A stretch of 64,000 bases of DNA from an uncultured Lachnospiraceae bacterium (GTDB lineage Bacteria > Bacillota > Clostridia > Lachnospirales > Lachnospiraceae), in NCBI GenBank assembly GCA_910586955.1, contig CAJUMM010000001.1, positions 1 to 64,000 on the forward strand. Direction: 5' to 3'. The position numbers were made by a program, and so were the translations under genes. The notes beneath the pieces were generated by a model, which had not been told where the DNA came from, did not search any database, and was given only the letters and a program-made list of their open reading frames with translations. Every line of letters starts with the position of its first letter. Within the stretch, counting starts at the first letter, position 1. Of the stretch, positions 48,925 to 57,372 are shown one piece after another.

Positions 48925-50001
48925 ATGAGAGAAAGGAAGTACAGACAGATTTGTGCATTTGCGGGGATGGCTGCGGCAGTTATTCTCTTGACATTCCTGC
49001 TGGTAAAGGCCTGTAATTATCTGGTGGTGGACGACACCCAGAATTATACCAGGCTTACCATGCACGATCTGTATGAAACTAAGGAGAATATCGACACGGT
49101 TTTCATAGGGGCATCCCATTGCTTCCGGGGCTATGATCCGGAACTTTTCACGGAATTAACGGGGAAAACTTCTTTTAACCTGGGATCTTCCGCCCAGCAT
49201 TATGACACTACCTACTACCTTCTTAGGGAGGCGGCCAGATACCATGATATTCAGACGGTGTATCTGGACATGACCTATAAATTTCTCTTTGTGGAGCGGG
49301 AAGGCCAGGATCTGGTGCAGGCAAATATTATTTCCGACTATATGCCCTTGTCCTGGAATAAGATAGCGTTTATCACTTCCACATCGGAGGCCAAACACTA
49401 CACCAACCGTCTGCTGCCTTTCCGCAGGGAATGGCAGAAGCTTGGGGATTTGGGATATTTAAAGGAAATTTGGGAGAAGAAGCAGACTCAGGAGTATAGG
49501 AACTATGCTCCGGTGTCCCGGGAGATGGAATACTATGAGGGAAAGGGATTTGTCTATTCGGAGGAAGAGTTGGATGCGGATGCCATTACCTGGTGGGACA
49601 ATTTCACCCCTATTGCAGAGGATATGGTGGGGGAACCGGGCTATATGATTTCCTATATTGAGAAGATCGTAGAGTTCTGCCGGGAAAGGGAGATCCGGCT
49701 GATCTTCGTAGCTTCCCCTTATCTGAAGCAATATTTGGAGCAGGTGGGGCCCTACGATCAGGCCTATGCCTATATCCGGGATCTGGCAGAGCAGTATGAG
49801 GTTCCCTATCTGGATTTTAACCTTTGTAAAGAAGAGTACCTGGATCTGGAAGCGGACAGCTTCCTGGATGTGGATCACTTAAACGGCAGGGGAGCGGAAG
49901 AAGTGACACGCCTTCTGGCGCAGATGGATGGAGATCCCTGGCACGTTGACGAATATTTCAAGCCGTGTTATGATGAAACCAGCCAGGCAAAGTCTCCTTA
50001 A
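48925..50001 (+). CDS. SGNH-fold partner of the MBOAT acyltransferase (DltD/AlgX-like)
   Basis: The 358-residue protein has one N-terminal membrane helix (about 8-28), and the rest should be outside the cell. The SGNH features are TVFIGASHCFRGYDPELF, with the nucleophile Ser, and DVDHLNGRGAEEV, with the catalytic Asp-His. Proteins of this kind accept an acyl group made available by the MBOAT protein and pass it to the polymer. It follows the MBOAT gene by 15 bases. Whether it transfers or removes acyl groups cannot be told from the sequence. Confidence 0.8.
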   Translation: MRERKYRQICAFAGMAAAVILLTFLLVKACNYLVVDDTQNYTRLTMHDLYETKENIDTVFIGASHCFRGYDPELFTELTGKTSFNLGSSAQHYDTTYYLLREAARYHDIQTVYLDMTYKFLFVEREGQDLVQANIISDYMPLSWNKIAFITSTSEAKHYTNRLLPFRREWQKLGDLGYLKEIWEKKQTQEYRNYAPVSREMEYYEGKGFVYSEEELDADAITWWDNFTPIAEDMVGEPGYMISYIEKIVEFCREREIRLIFVASPYLKQYLEQVGPYDQAYAYIRDLAEQYEVPYLDFNLCKEEYLDLEADSFLDVDHLNGRGAEEVTRLLAQMDGDPWHVDEYFKPCYDETSQAKSP

Positions 50002-50035
50002 GGAGATGCCTGCTGTATACAAAAGGAGATTCCAA

Positions 50036-51127
50036 ATGAAAATTTTGGCCAACAGAATGGACCGGGGATTCTTCCGGTACCAGAAAGAATTTGAAGATAA
50101 AGCCCTGGAGGTGCTGCGCTCCGGCTGGTATGTGCTGGGCAAAGAGGTGAAGAGTTTCGAAGAAGAGTTCGCCTCCTACTTGGGAGGCGGTTACTGTGTG
50201 GGCCTGGCCAGCGGCCTGGACGCCCTGTGGATTGCCTTCCGGGTTCTGGGAATCGGTCCGGGGGATGAGGTTATTGTCCAGGGAAACACATACATTGCCA
50301 GTGTGATGGGGATCACCATGAACGGGGCGTCTCCGGTATTTGTAGAACCGGATGAATATTATAATCTTGATCCGGCAAAGATTGAGGAAAAGATTACCGA
50401 GCGTACCAAAGCCATTCTGGCGGTGCATCTCTATGGGCAGGCCTCCAAGATGGACGAAATTTCGGCCCTTGCAAAGAAGTATGGCTTAAAGCTGGTGGAG
50501 GACTGTGCCCAGTCCCACGGGGCGTGCTTTGGAGGGCAGATGACGGGAACCTTCGGGGATGTGGGATGCTTTTCCTTCTATCCCTCCAAGAATATCGGGG
50601 CCTTCGGGGACGGCGGCGCCGTGGCGGTGCGGGATGAGAAGCTGGCGGAGGATTTCCGGATTTTCCGCAATTACGGAAGCGAAAAGCGCTATTACAATAA
50701 GATTGTAGGGGCCAATTCCCGGCTGGACGAGCTGCAGGCAGGGCTTCTGCGGGTGAGGCTTCTCCATACGGAGGAATGCCAGCAGGAGCGGATCCGGATT
50801 GCCGGGCGCTATCTTCAAGAAATCCGAAATCCCAAGGTAATACTGCCCAAAGTCCGGGAGGGGGCTACGGCAGTCTGGCACCAGTTTGTAGTCCGCTGTG
50901 AAGAGCGGGACCGGCTGATAGAATATCTGAATGGGAAAGAGATTGGGACGATTATCCATTATCCCATTCCTCCCCATCTGTCGGAGGCTTATGGATATCT
51001 GGGCTACGGCAGGGGATCTTTCCCCATTACGGAGCAGTATGCGCAGCAGGTGCTTTCCCTGCCCATGTACAACGGAATGACGGAAGAAGAACAGCAGTAT
51101 GTGATAGATGCCGTCAACGGATTTTAG
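50036..51127 (+). CDS. DegT/DnrJ/EryC1-type sugar aminotransferase
   Basis: This 363-residue PLP enzyme transfers an amino group to a nucleotide-linked keto sugar. The PLP Lys185 is in FYPSKNIGAFGDGGA, and EDCAQSHGA is the family motif that holds the cofactor. The closest functional type by motif and context is FdtB/QdtB (dTDP-3-keto-6-deoxyhexose aminotransferase), because an FdtA-like isomerase follows. The ATG at 50036 follows AGGAG (50024-50028); earlier in-frame starts overlap the preceding gene and are rejected. Confidence 0.9.
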   Translation: MKILANRMDRGFFRYQKEFEDKALEVLRSGWYVLGKEVKSFEEEFASYLGGGYCVGLASGLDALWIAFRVLGIGPGDEVIVQGNTYIASVMGITMNGASPVFVEPDEYYNLDPAKIEEKITERTKAILAVHLYGQASKMDEISALAKKYGLKLVEDCAQSHGACFGGQMTGTFGDVGCFSFYPSKNIGAFGDGGAVAVRDEKLAEDFRIFRNYGSEKRYYNKIVGANSRLDELQAGLLRVRLLHTEECQQERIRIAGRYLQEIRNPKVILPKVREGATAVWHQFVVRCEERDRLIEYLNGKEIGTIIHYPIPPHLSEAYGYLGYGRGSFPITEQYAQQVLSLPMYNGMTEEEQQYVIDAVNGF

Positions 51128-51137
51128 GAGAGTGCGT

Positions 51138-51560
51138 ATGAATATCAAAGAGCAGTACCGGATTTTGGAATTTGGAGATTTGGGAGATGAGCGGGGCAAT
51201 CTTGTAGTTGTGGAGGGGGAACAGGATATCCCCTTTGAGATTAAACGGGTATTTTATATCTATGGTTCCGACAGCGATGTAGTGCGGGGACAGCATGCAA
51301 ACCGGAATTCCCAGTTTGTCCTGATCAATGTAAGCGGAACCAGCAAGGTACGGGTGGATAATGGTTTTGAGGAAGATATTATTGAGCTGAACCGTCCCCG
51401 TATGGGACTCTATCTTCCTACCATGATGTGGAAGGATATGTATGATTTCAGTGAGGATTCCGTGCTTTTGGTGCTGACCAACACCCACTATGACGGAAAA
51501 GAATATATCCGGGATTATGAGGAATTTTTGAGAGAGATAGGAGGAAGCCCCGTCCAATGA
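51138..51560 (+). CDS. FdtA/QdtA-like dTDP-sugar 3,4-ketoisomerase
   Basis: This 140-residue cupin protein should move the keto group from C4 to C3 of a dTDP-4-keto-6-deoxyhexose, giving the substrate of the aminotransferase encoded upstream. The active-site strand reads VVRGQHANRNSQF. His53 is kept, but Asn55 stands where FdtA has a second His (HAH). The ATG at 51138 follows TAGGAGAG. The gene overlaps the next glycosyltransferase gene by 4 bases (ATGA). The expected product with its neighbour is a 3-amino-3,6-dideoxyhexose (Fuc3N or Qui3N). Confidence 0.82.
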   Translation: MNIKEQYRILEFGDLGDERGNLVVVEGEQDIPFEIKRVFYIYGSDSDVVRGQHANRNSQFVLINVSGTSKVRVDNGFEEDIIELNRPRMGLYLPTMMWKDMYDFSEDSVLLVLTNTHYDGKEYIRDYEEFLREIGGSPVQ

Positions 51561-52492
51561 GCAAGCTTTCCATAGTTGTTCCTGTATATTGGAATTCAGA
51601 TACCCTGATGCTCCTCTATGAGGACATGAAGGAGAAGATTCTCCACAAGCTGGAGGATTACGAGATCGTATTTGTGGATGACGGTTCCGGGGACAATTCC
51701 TGGGAGATTATGAACCGGATCCGCCAGATGGATCCGAAGGTGAAGCTGGTGAAGCTGTCCCGGAATTTTGGCGAGCATGCGGCTATTCTGGCCGGGCTTT
51801 CCAACTGTACGGGAGACTGCGCAGTCACCAAGCAGGCGGATCTCCAGGAGGATTCGGAACTGATTCTTGAGATGTATGAGAAATGGAAGGAAGGCAATAA
51901 GGTGGTGCTGGCGGTCCGGTCCGACCGGGACGAGGGGGCCGTACAGAAGTTCTTTGCCAACCTTTACTATACCCTCATGCGCAAGCTGGTGATTAAGGAC
52001 ATGCCCAAGGGGGGCTTCGACTGTTACCTTCTGGACCGCCAGGTGATTCAGGTTCTCCTGATGCTGGACGAGAAAAATTCTGCCCTGACTCTTCAGGTTT
52101 TGTGGGTGGGCTTTAAAAGCGACAAGGTTTATTTTCACAGAAAGGCCCGGGAGATTGGAGAGTCCCGCTGGACTCTGTCTAAGAAGGTGAAGCTGGTGAT
52201 GGATTCCATGATGAGTTTTTCCTACTTCCCGGTGCGTTTTATGTCGGGCCTTGGAGTTTCCTTTGCCGTGATCGCCGTGATCTGGGCGATTGTGCTGGTG
52301 GTTGAGCGCCTGCGGGGTATTGAGGACGTGGCGGGCTGGACCTCCATGATGGTGCTGATGCTCTTTGGTTTCGGGGTGATTATGGTTATGCTGGGTCTTC
52401 TGGGCGAGTACATCTGGAGGGCGCTGGATGCCTCACGAAACCGGCCGCCTTTTCTGGTGGACGAGACGAAAGGATTCGAGGACGAAAACTAA
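51557..52492 (+). CDS. GT2 glycosyltransferase with two membrane helices (GtrB/DPM-like)
   Basis: The 311-residue protein has a GT-A domain (1-210) that transfers a sugar to a polyprenyl phosphate, and two C-terminal helices (about 225-250 and 265-290). Motifs include VVPVYWNSDTL and VDDGSGDNSWE. At the metal site it reads TKQADLQED, with Gln in place of the first Asp of the usual MDADLQ. It may load the amino-dideoxysugar made by the two preceding gene products onto the lipid carrier. Its last 60 bases overlap the opposing membrane-protein gene. Confidence 0.87.
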   Translation: MSKLSIVVPVYWNSDTLMLLYEDMKEKILHKLEDYEIVFVDDGSGDNSWEIMNRIRQMDPKVKLVKLSRNFGEHAAILAGLSNCTGDCAVTKQADLQEDSELILEMYEKWKEGNKVVLAVRSDRDEGAVQKFFANLYYTLMRKLVIKDMPKGGFDCYLLDRQVIQVLLMLDEKNSALTLQVLWVGFKSDKVYFHRKAREIGESRWTLSKKVKLVMDSMMSFSYFPVRFMSGLGVSFAVIAVIWAIVLVVERLRGIEDVAGWTSMMVLMLFGFGVIMVMLGLLGEYIWRALDASRNRPPFLVDETKGFEDEN

Positions 52493-54550
52493 TTCTATGG
52501 ATAAAAGGAGTAAGGCGAAGAGGCAGTACTCCTTTTTTGATGCCCTCATGGCAATGTGGAGATCCCGGATACGGAAACACAGGTCCCGTCCCTGGGGAGT
52601 TCCGTCGATAAAGAGGCCTCCGTGGGGATACATATCCACCCGGCTGGTATCCAGGGAGCAGAAGTGGAGGAAGTCTTTTTCCGTCTGCACCAGAGGTTCT
52701 ATGGTAATTGCGTAGACCCTCCGGCCGGAGGGGACTACAGGCTCAAACTGTACGGAATAGACCAGATCCTCCAGGGGATCCTTCCCGTGTATGAAACCCT
52801 CGTAGAATACCCGGCCGGATTCATCGGTCAGGGCAAGGCGGTAGAGGGAAGCATTGTCTTCCGTATCCGGGCAGCCGTAATACAGATCCAGCACATTAAA
52901 GGCCTTGTCTGTCTCAAAGGTCTGGGTCCAGATCTGTCCTGTCTTCATAGGAGGCCCGTCCTCTCCGGAGGTTTCCATATGCTGGTTGGCCACGAAATCG
53001 CTGGCAAGCTGTTCCTGGGATGTGTAATAGTCCTTCCGGACAAAGAGAAACAGGGCGCTTGCCAGGAAGCAGAGGGAAGAGACCGCCAGTATGGGAAGAG
53101 GAGACCTGCGTTGCCAGAAGCTCCATTCTTCCAAAAGGGTCAATCCCTCTGCGGCAGCTGCATAGGAAAAGAAGGTAAAGGCAATGCTGTAGACAGCTCC
53201 TGCTTCCCAGAGCAGATGGAAGACCATTCCTCCTAAAAGGTTCAGGGCTATGAGAAACATGCCGTCCGCCCGTTTTTTAGGGAAACTCAGGAGGCAGTAG
53301 ATACAGGTGAGAAGAAGCTGCAGGGCCCGGAAAGCCTGGCTGTATGCAGCCAGGAAGCCGGATTTGCTTCCCACCACGTAAGTGTGAAGCCGGTTATAGT
53401 CCGTGCAGAGGGCGTTTTCCGTCACAAAGGAGTCCGTCCCGTCCGCCCAGCAGTTCAGCTGCTTGGCCAGGAGAAGGCGGATATTTCCGGCGAAGCCGTT
53501 TTCGGAAAGCCTCTCCCGGATTACGGCGAGAGTGCCGGAGAGCTTTTCCTCAGCGGTGGGCAGGGAGGTGGTATACCGCAGATCATCCATGTAGAAACTT
53601 CCGTCTCCGTGGGTTCCCATCATCATAAAGTGGGTCACGGGCAGGGCCGTATCCCTGGTATCAAAGGGGACGTAATGGCGGGTTACACCCTTCCAGGCCG
53701 CCAGTGTCAAAAGGGCGGTGAGAAGGAAGGCGGCAATAGGGGCCAGATGGATTTTCAGGCTGCTATGCTCACGGCGCAGGCTCCAATAGAGAGCTATAGC
53801 GATAAAGGCAATAAAGGAGGTAGCCCTTACCTGAAAGCCCAGAATACACACAAAGCCCAAAAGCGCAGCCAGCAGGACCTTTTTTTTGAGGGGTGCGGCA
53901 TGACAGATGCACAGCCAGATCCATAGGGCTCCGCAGGCAAACATCATGGATGTAGTGGAGGTGTAGTAATAGGGAGCCCACACATAGGGATAGGGGGACA
54001 GGGTACAGAAAAGCAGGAAGAACAGGGCAGAAGCCTTCCCCCGGATTTTGCCCACAAACAGATAAATAAAAAGCAGGGACAAATCAATAAAGGCAATGTT
54101 AAAAAGCTGGACGGCCCTCATAAACCAGCCCGAGGGGACGCCCAGTACCTTTAAGAGGTTTAAAAACCAGTAGGTCAGAATGGTGAGGCCGTAATTGTTG
54201 GGAACCTGGGAAAAATAATTATTTGCCAGAGTAGGAGAAATCTGCCGGGTTTCCAGCATTTCCGCCGCCTGGTCCAGGATCCAGAAAGCATCGTAGCGGA
54301 CATTATTTTGAAGCACAAACACGTAGGCGATTTGGAGGACAATCAAAAGAATCCACAGTCCCAGGGCCAGTCTCTTGACCAAGGGTTCTTTCATGGAAAA
54401 GAACAAACGGTGGGCAAAGAGGAAGAGAAGAAAGAGAACCAGTCCTAAAGCCCAGCCGGAGGCGGTGTGTAAAAAGGTGTAAGCATTTAAAAACAGCAGC
54501 AATCCCAGGGAGAACCACAGGACAAGTTTGTTCCAGATCATGGTTTTCAT
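52433..54550 (-). CDS. GT-C-type integral membrane protein, paralogue of 58926-61121
   Basis: The 705-residue protein has about ten to twelve hydrophobic helices (about 8-470) and a C-terminal extracellular region of about 190 residues between two helices. LETRQISPTLANNYFSQVPNNY and ILTYWFLNLL match the paralogue closely. It resembles lipid-linked-sugar-dependent glycosyltransferases of the GT-C fold, but no family can be named with certainty. The ATG at 54550-54548 has TTGGAGA upstream. Its 3' end overlaps the GT2 gene by 60 bases. It is divergent from the next GT2 gene. Confidence 0.7.
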   Translation of the reverse strand: MKTMIWNKLVLWFSLGLLLFLNAYTFLHTASGWALGLVLFLLFLFAHRLFFSMKEPLVKRLALGLWILLIVLQIAYVFVLQNNVRYDAFWILDQAAEMLETRQISPTLANNYFSQVPNNYGLTILTYWFLNLLKVLGVPSGWFMRAVQLFNIAFIDLSLLFIYLFVGKIRGKASALFFLLFCTLSPYPYVWAPYYYTSTTSMMFACGALWIWLCICHAAPLKKKVLLAALLGFVCILGFQVRATSFIAFIAIALYWSLRREHSSLKIHLAPIAAFLLTALLTLAAWKGVTRHYVPFDTRDTALPVTHFMMMGTHGDGSFYMDDLRYTTSLPTAEEKLSGTLAVIRERLSENGFAGNIRLLLAKQLNCWADGTDSFVTENALCTDYNRLHTYVVGSKSGFLAAYSQAFRALQLLLTCIYCLLSFPKKRADGMFLIALNLLGGMVFHLLWEAGAVYSIAFTFFSYAAAAEGLTLLEEWSFWQRRSPLPILAVSSLCFLASALFLFVRKDYYTSQEQLASDFVANQHMETSGEDGPPMKTGQIWTQTFETDKAFNVLDLYYGCPDTEDNASLYRLALTDESGRVFYEGFIHGKDPLEDLVYSVQFEPVVPSGRRVYAITIEPLVQTEKDFLHFCSLDTSRVDMYPHGGLFIDGTPQGRDLCFRIRDLHIAMRASKKEYCLFALLLLSIELVFVLESFRLVHQKRRPVS
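52503..52538 (+). terminator. Terminator of the plus-strand glycan operon, inside the opposing gene
   Basis: AAAAGGAGTA (52503-52512) and TACTCCTTTT (52527-52536) pair exactly and two more T follow. It lies 11 bases after the GT2 stop and within the last codons of the minus-strand membrane protein. Confidence 0.8.
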
Positions 54551-54552
54551 AG

Positions 54553-54581
54553 TTGCATCATATCTCCAAGTTGTTTATAAT
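54553..54581 (+). promoter_or_regulatory. Promoter of the second glycan operon
   Basis: TTGCAT (54553-54558) and TATAAT (54576-54581) are exactly 17 bases apart. The expected transcript leader before 54604 is only about 15 bases. Confidence 0.65.
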
Positions 54582-54603
54582 AAAGTAATATAGCATTTAA
54601 AGG

Positions 54604-55338
54604 ATGGGAATTCAAGTGGATAAGTTATATCTTATCATGCCGGCATACAACGAAGAAGACAACATAAAAGGGGTGATTGAGGACTGGTACCCAATCGTGG
54701 AGAAAACCGGCGGGGACAGCCGCCTGGTGATTCTGGATGACGGAAGCAAGGACCGGACTTATTCCATTCTTCAGGAGGCTTGCGCCAGCCATCCTCTTCT
54801 TCTGCCTGTGAAGAAGGAAAACCAGGGACACGGGGCTACGGTTCTCTACGGATACCGCTATGCCCTGGAGCGGAACGCGGACTATATTTTCCAGACGGAT
54901 TCGGACGGGCAGACGGATCCGGGAGAATTTTGTGAGTTCTGGCAGCAGAGGGAGCAGTACGATATGGTTATCGGCCACCGGTGTAAACGGGAGGACGGGC
55001 CCTCCAGGGTCTTTGTGACCCAGGTGCTCAAACTGGTGATCCGCCTGTGTTTCCATGAGGATGTGACGGATGCCAACACGCCTTTCAGGCTTATGAAGGC
55101 GGAGGTGCTCCGGGAACAGATCCGGCTGGTGCCGGAAAATTTCAATCTTTCCAATGTGCTTCTCTCGGTGATTTATGCGAAGAAAGATCTGAAAGTAAAA
55201 TACATCCCCATTACCTTCCGCCCCAGGCAGGGAGGCGAAAATTCTATCAATCTCAAGAAAATTTTCGGAATCGGCTGTCAGGCAGTCCGGGATTTCTGGA
55301 GAATTAACCGGATGTTTCAAAAGGATCTGGGCAAATGA
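54604..55338 (+). CDS. GT2-family glycosyltransferase
   Basis: The 244-residue soluble GT-A enzyme lacks C-terminal membrane helices. Motifs are LIMPAYNEEDNI, LVILDDGSKDRT and the metal-binding FQTDSDGQTDP. It resembles polyprenyl-phosphate glycosyltransferases. The start is uncertain: ATG at 54604 touches the purine-rich AAAGG, and GTG at 54616 is a possible later start that would begin MDKLYLIMP. The next gene overlaps its stop codon. Confidence 0.85.
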   Translation: MGIQVDKLYLIMPAYNEEDNIKGVIEDWYPIVEKTGGDSRLVILDDGSKDRTYSILQEACASHPLLLPVKKENQGHGATVLYGYRYALERNADYIFQTDSDGQTDPGEFCEFWQQREQYDMVIGHRCKREDGPSRVFVTQVLKLVIRLCFHEDVTDANTPFRLMKAEVLREQIRLVPENFNLSNVLLSVIYAKKDLKVKYIPITFRPRQGGENSINLKKIFGIGCQAVRDFWRINRMFQKDLGK

Positions 55339-56282
55339 GGACAGACATGGACAAGATTACCGTAATTATTCCCTGCTACAATGAGCAGGAGGCAATTCCT
55401 ATATTTTATAAAGAAATCTGTAAAACTGCAGAGGAGCTTTCCGGTGTGGAGCTGGAGCTCTTGTTTGTAAACGACGGTTCCAAAGACGGAAGCCTTAAGG
55501 AGATGAAGGATCTGGCAGACAGGGATCCCCGGGTGAAATATGTCAGTTTCTCCCGGAACTTCGGGAAGGAAGCGGCTATGTACGCAGGGCTTAGCTATGC
55601 CGCCGGGGATTATGTGGCCATTATGGATGTGGATCTACAGGATCCGCCGGGACTTCTGCCGGAAATGTACCGGATTATCAAGGAAGAGGATTACGACTGT
55701 GTGGCTACCAGGCGGGTGACCCGGAAAGGAGAGCCTCCCATCCGCTCTTTTTTTGCCCGGCGTTTTTACGGGCTCATGCACCGGCTTTCGAAGACGGAGA
55801 TTGTGGACGGGGCCAGGGATTACCGTCTGATGACCCGGCAGTTTGTGGACGAGCTCCTGCGTCTGGGTGAGTACAACCGTTTCTCCAAAGGGCTCTTTGG
55901 CTGGGTGGGCTTTCGCACCAGATGGCTGGAATACGAAAATGTGGAACGGAGTGCCGGGGAGACCAAATGGTCCTTCTGGAAACTTTTGATCTACAGCATT
56001 GAGGGGATTGTAGGTTTTACCACGGCGCCTTTGGTGATGGCCGCTTTCCTGGGAATTTTGTTCTGCCTCGTGGCTTTTATTGCTATCTGCTTTATTGTGA
56101 TACGCACAATCCTGTACGGGGATCCGGTGTCGGGCTGGCCCTCCATGACCTGCATCATTGTATTTCTGGGAGGAATCCAGCTGTTCTGTATGGGAATCCT
56201 GGGGGAATACCTGGCGAAAACCTATATGGAGACGAAACACCGTCCTATTTTTATCTGTAAGGAGACGAATATAGACAAATGA
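55335..56282 (+). CDS. GT2 glycosyltransferase with two membrane helices (GtrB/DPM-like)
   Basis: The 315-residue protein has a GT-A domain with TVIIPCYNEQEAIP and the metal motif IMDVDLQDPPG (complete D-x-D), then two C-terminal helices (about 232-258 and 270-292). It should form a polyprenyl-phosphate-linked sugar, the donor for GT-C enzymes such as those at 57373 and 58926. It overlaps the previous gene (ATGA). An alternative ATG four codons later (55347) starts directly before the first strand. Confidence 0.9.
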   Translation: MRTDMDKITVIIPCYNEQEAIPIFYKEICKTAEELSGVELELLFVNDGSKDGSLKEMKDLADRDPRVKYVSFSRNFGKEAAMYAGLSYAAGDYVAIMDVDLQDPPGLLPEMYRIIKEEDYDCVATRRVTRKGEPPIRSFFARRFYGLMHRLSKTEIVDGARDYRLMTRQFVDELLRLGEYNRFSKGLFGWVGFRTRWLEYENVERSAGETKWSFWKLLIYSIEGIVGFTTAPLVMAAFLGILFCLVAFIAICFIVIRTILYGDPVSGWPSMTCIIVFLGGIQLFCMGILGEYLAKTYMETKHRPIFICKETNIDK

Positions 56283-57361
56283 CGGGAAACAGAAAACTCA
56301 GGCCGGTCCTGGCAGTGATGTGTCTTTTGGCAGCCGGGCTTTTGGCCTGGAATGTGAGCCTTCAGCGGGAGCTGGAAAAATATAAGCCCCAGATAGAAGC
56401 CTATCTGCCGGAGGATGTGTATGTGGCGGTGGGAAGCACCATTGAGCTTTATGACGATCAGGTGGTGTGGAGCGGCCTTCGGGAGGGATACTCCTGCAGC
56501 TGGGACTGCCCGGTAGGTGAAAATCTGGAGGACCGTTTCTCCGTTACGGGGAAAGAGGAGCAGATTGGGGAGTATCCCCTGACGCTGACGGTCTTTGATT
56601 ACAATGTGAATGAGATTCTGACCCTGGAAACCACCCTTCACGTGGTAGATCAGGTATTGGAAAAGGAGTATTCTATCATGAACATGGGTGACAGTCTGTC
56701 CGACGGCCGGGAATGGTACCGCACCATTTTCTATTTGTCCGACGGGCAGATTACTTTTTCCGGGATCCGAGGCTGGACCAAGTACAGCCACGAGGGGCGG
56801 AGCGGTTTTTCCGCCGAGGACTACTTAAAGCCCACGGAATACATGAATGAGGGAGTCAGCGAGGGAATCCAGCCCTTCTATGATCCGGTCCAGGAAATGT
56901 TTGACTGGAACTATTACAAGCTGTATACGGGAAAGAACCCAAATGTAATTCAGATTTTCCTGGGGACCAATGGGCTGAAGGATGATCCGTCGGATACGGT
57001 GGATGCCATTGCCAAAATGGTGAAAAATATCCGCAGGCATGACAAGGAGATTCCCATTTACCTGGTAAATACCATTTACTGGGGAAATCAGGAAATAATC
57101 GGAACCATGCTGCGCCAGGACGGGACAGCCTTTTTGCCGGGTGAGTTTAAGAACCGTTCGGATAAGCGGATTATGGATTTGATGAAAGCAATGGACCGGA
57201 AATTCCGGCATTCCTACAAGGTGACATTGATTCCCCTGGCGCTTATGCACAACAGCGGGGAAAATTTTAATGCCGGGGACGCTCTTCATCCCGGTGACAA
57301 GGGAGATCAGCAGTTTGCGGATGTGATGTACAGTGTTTACTGCGGAACCCTGGAAGAGTGA
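56279..57361 (+). CDS. Membrane-anchored SGNH-family esterase/acyltransferase
   Basis: The 360-residue protein has one N-terminal helix (about 8-26), an Ig-like or beta-rich domain (about 45-125) and an SGNH hydrolase domain (about 130-355). The SGNH blocks are IMNMGDSLSDG (nucleophile Ser), the Gly in the IRGWTKYSHEG region, FLGTNGLKDD and the closing DALHPGDKG with Asp and His. It should act outside the cell, adding or removing acyl groups on a glycan. It is translationally coupled on both sides. Confidence 0.83.
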   Translation: MTGNRKLRPVLAVMCLLAAGLLAWNVSLQRELEKYKPQIEAYLPEDVYVAVGSTIELYDDQVVWSGLREGYSCSWDCPVGENLEDRFSVTGKEEQIGEYPLTLTVFDYNVNEILTLETTLHVVDQVLEKEYSIMNMGDSLSDGREWYRTIFYLSDGQITFSGIRGWTKYSHEGRSGFSAEDYLKPTEYMNEGVSEGIQPFYDPVQEMFDWNYYKLYTGKNPNVIQIFLGTNGLKDDPSDTVDAIAKMVKNIRRHDKEIPIYLVNTIYWGNQEIIGTMLRQDGTAFLPGEFKNRSDKRIMDLMKAMDRKFRHSYKVTLIPLALMHNSGENFNAGDALHPGDKGDQQFADVMYSVYCGTLEE

Positions 57362-57372
57362 CGGGAGGGGAC

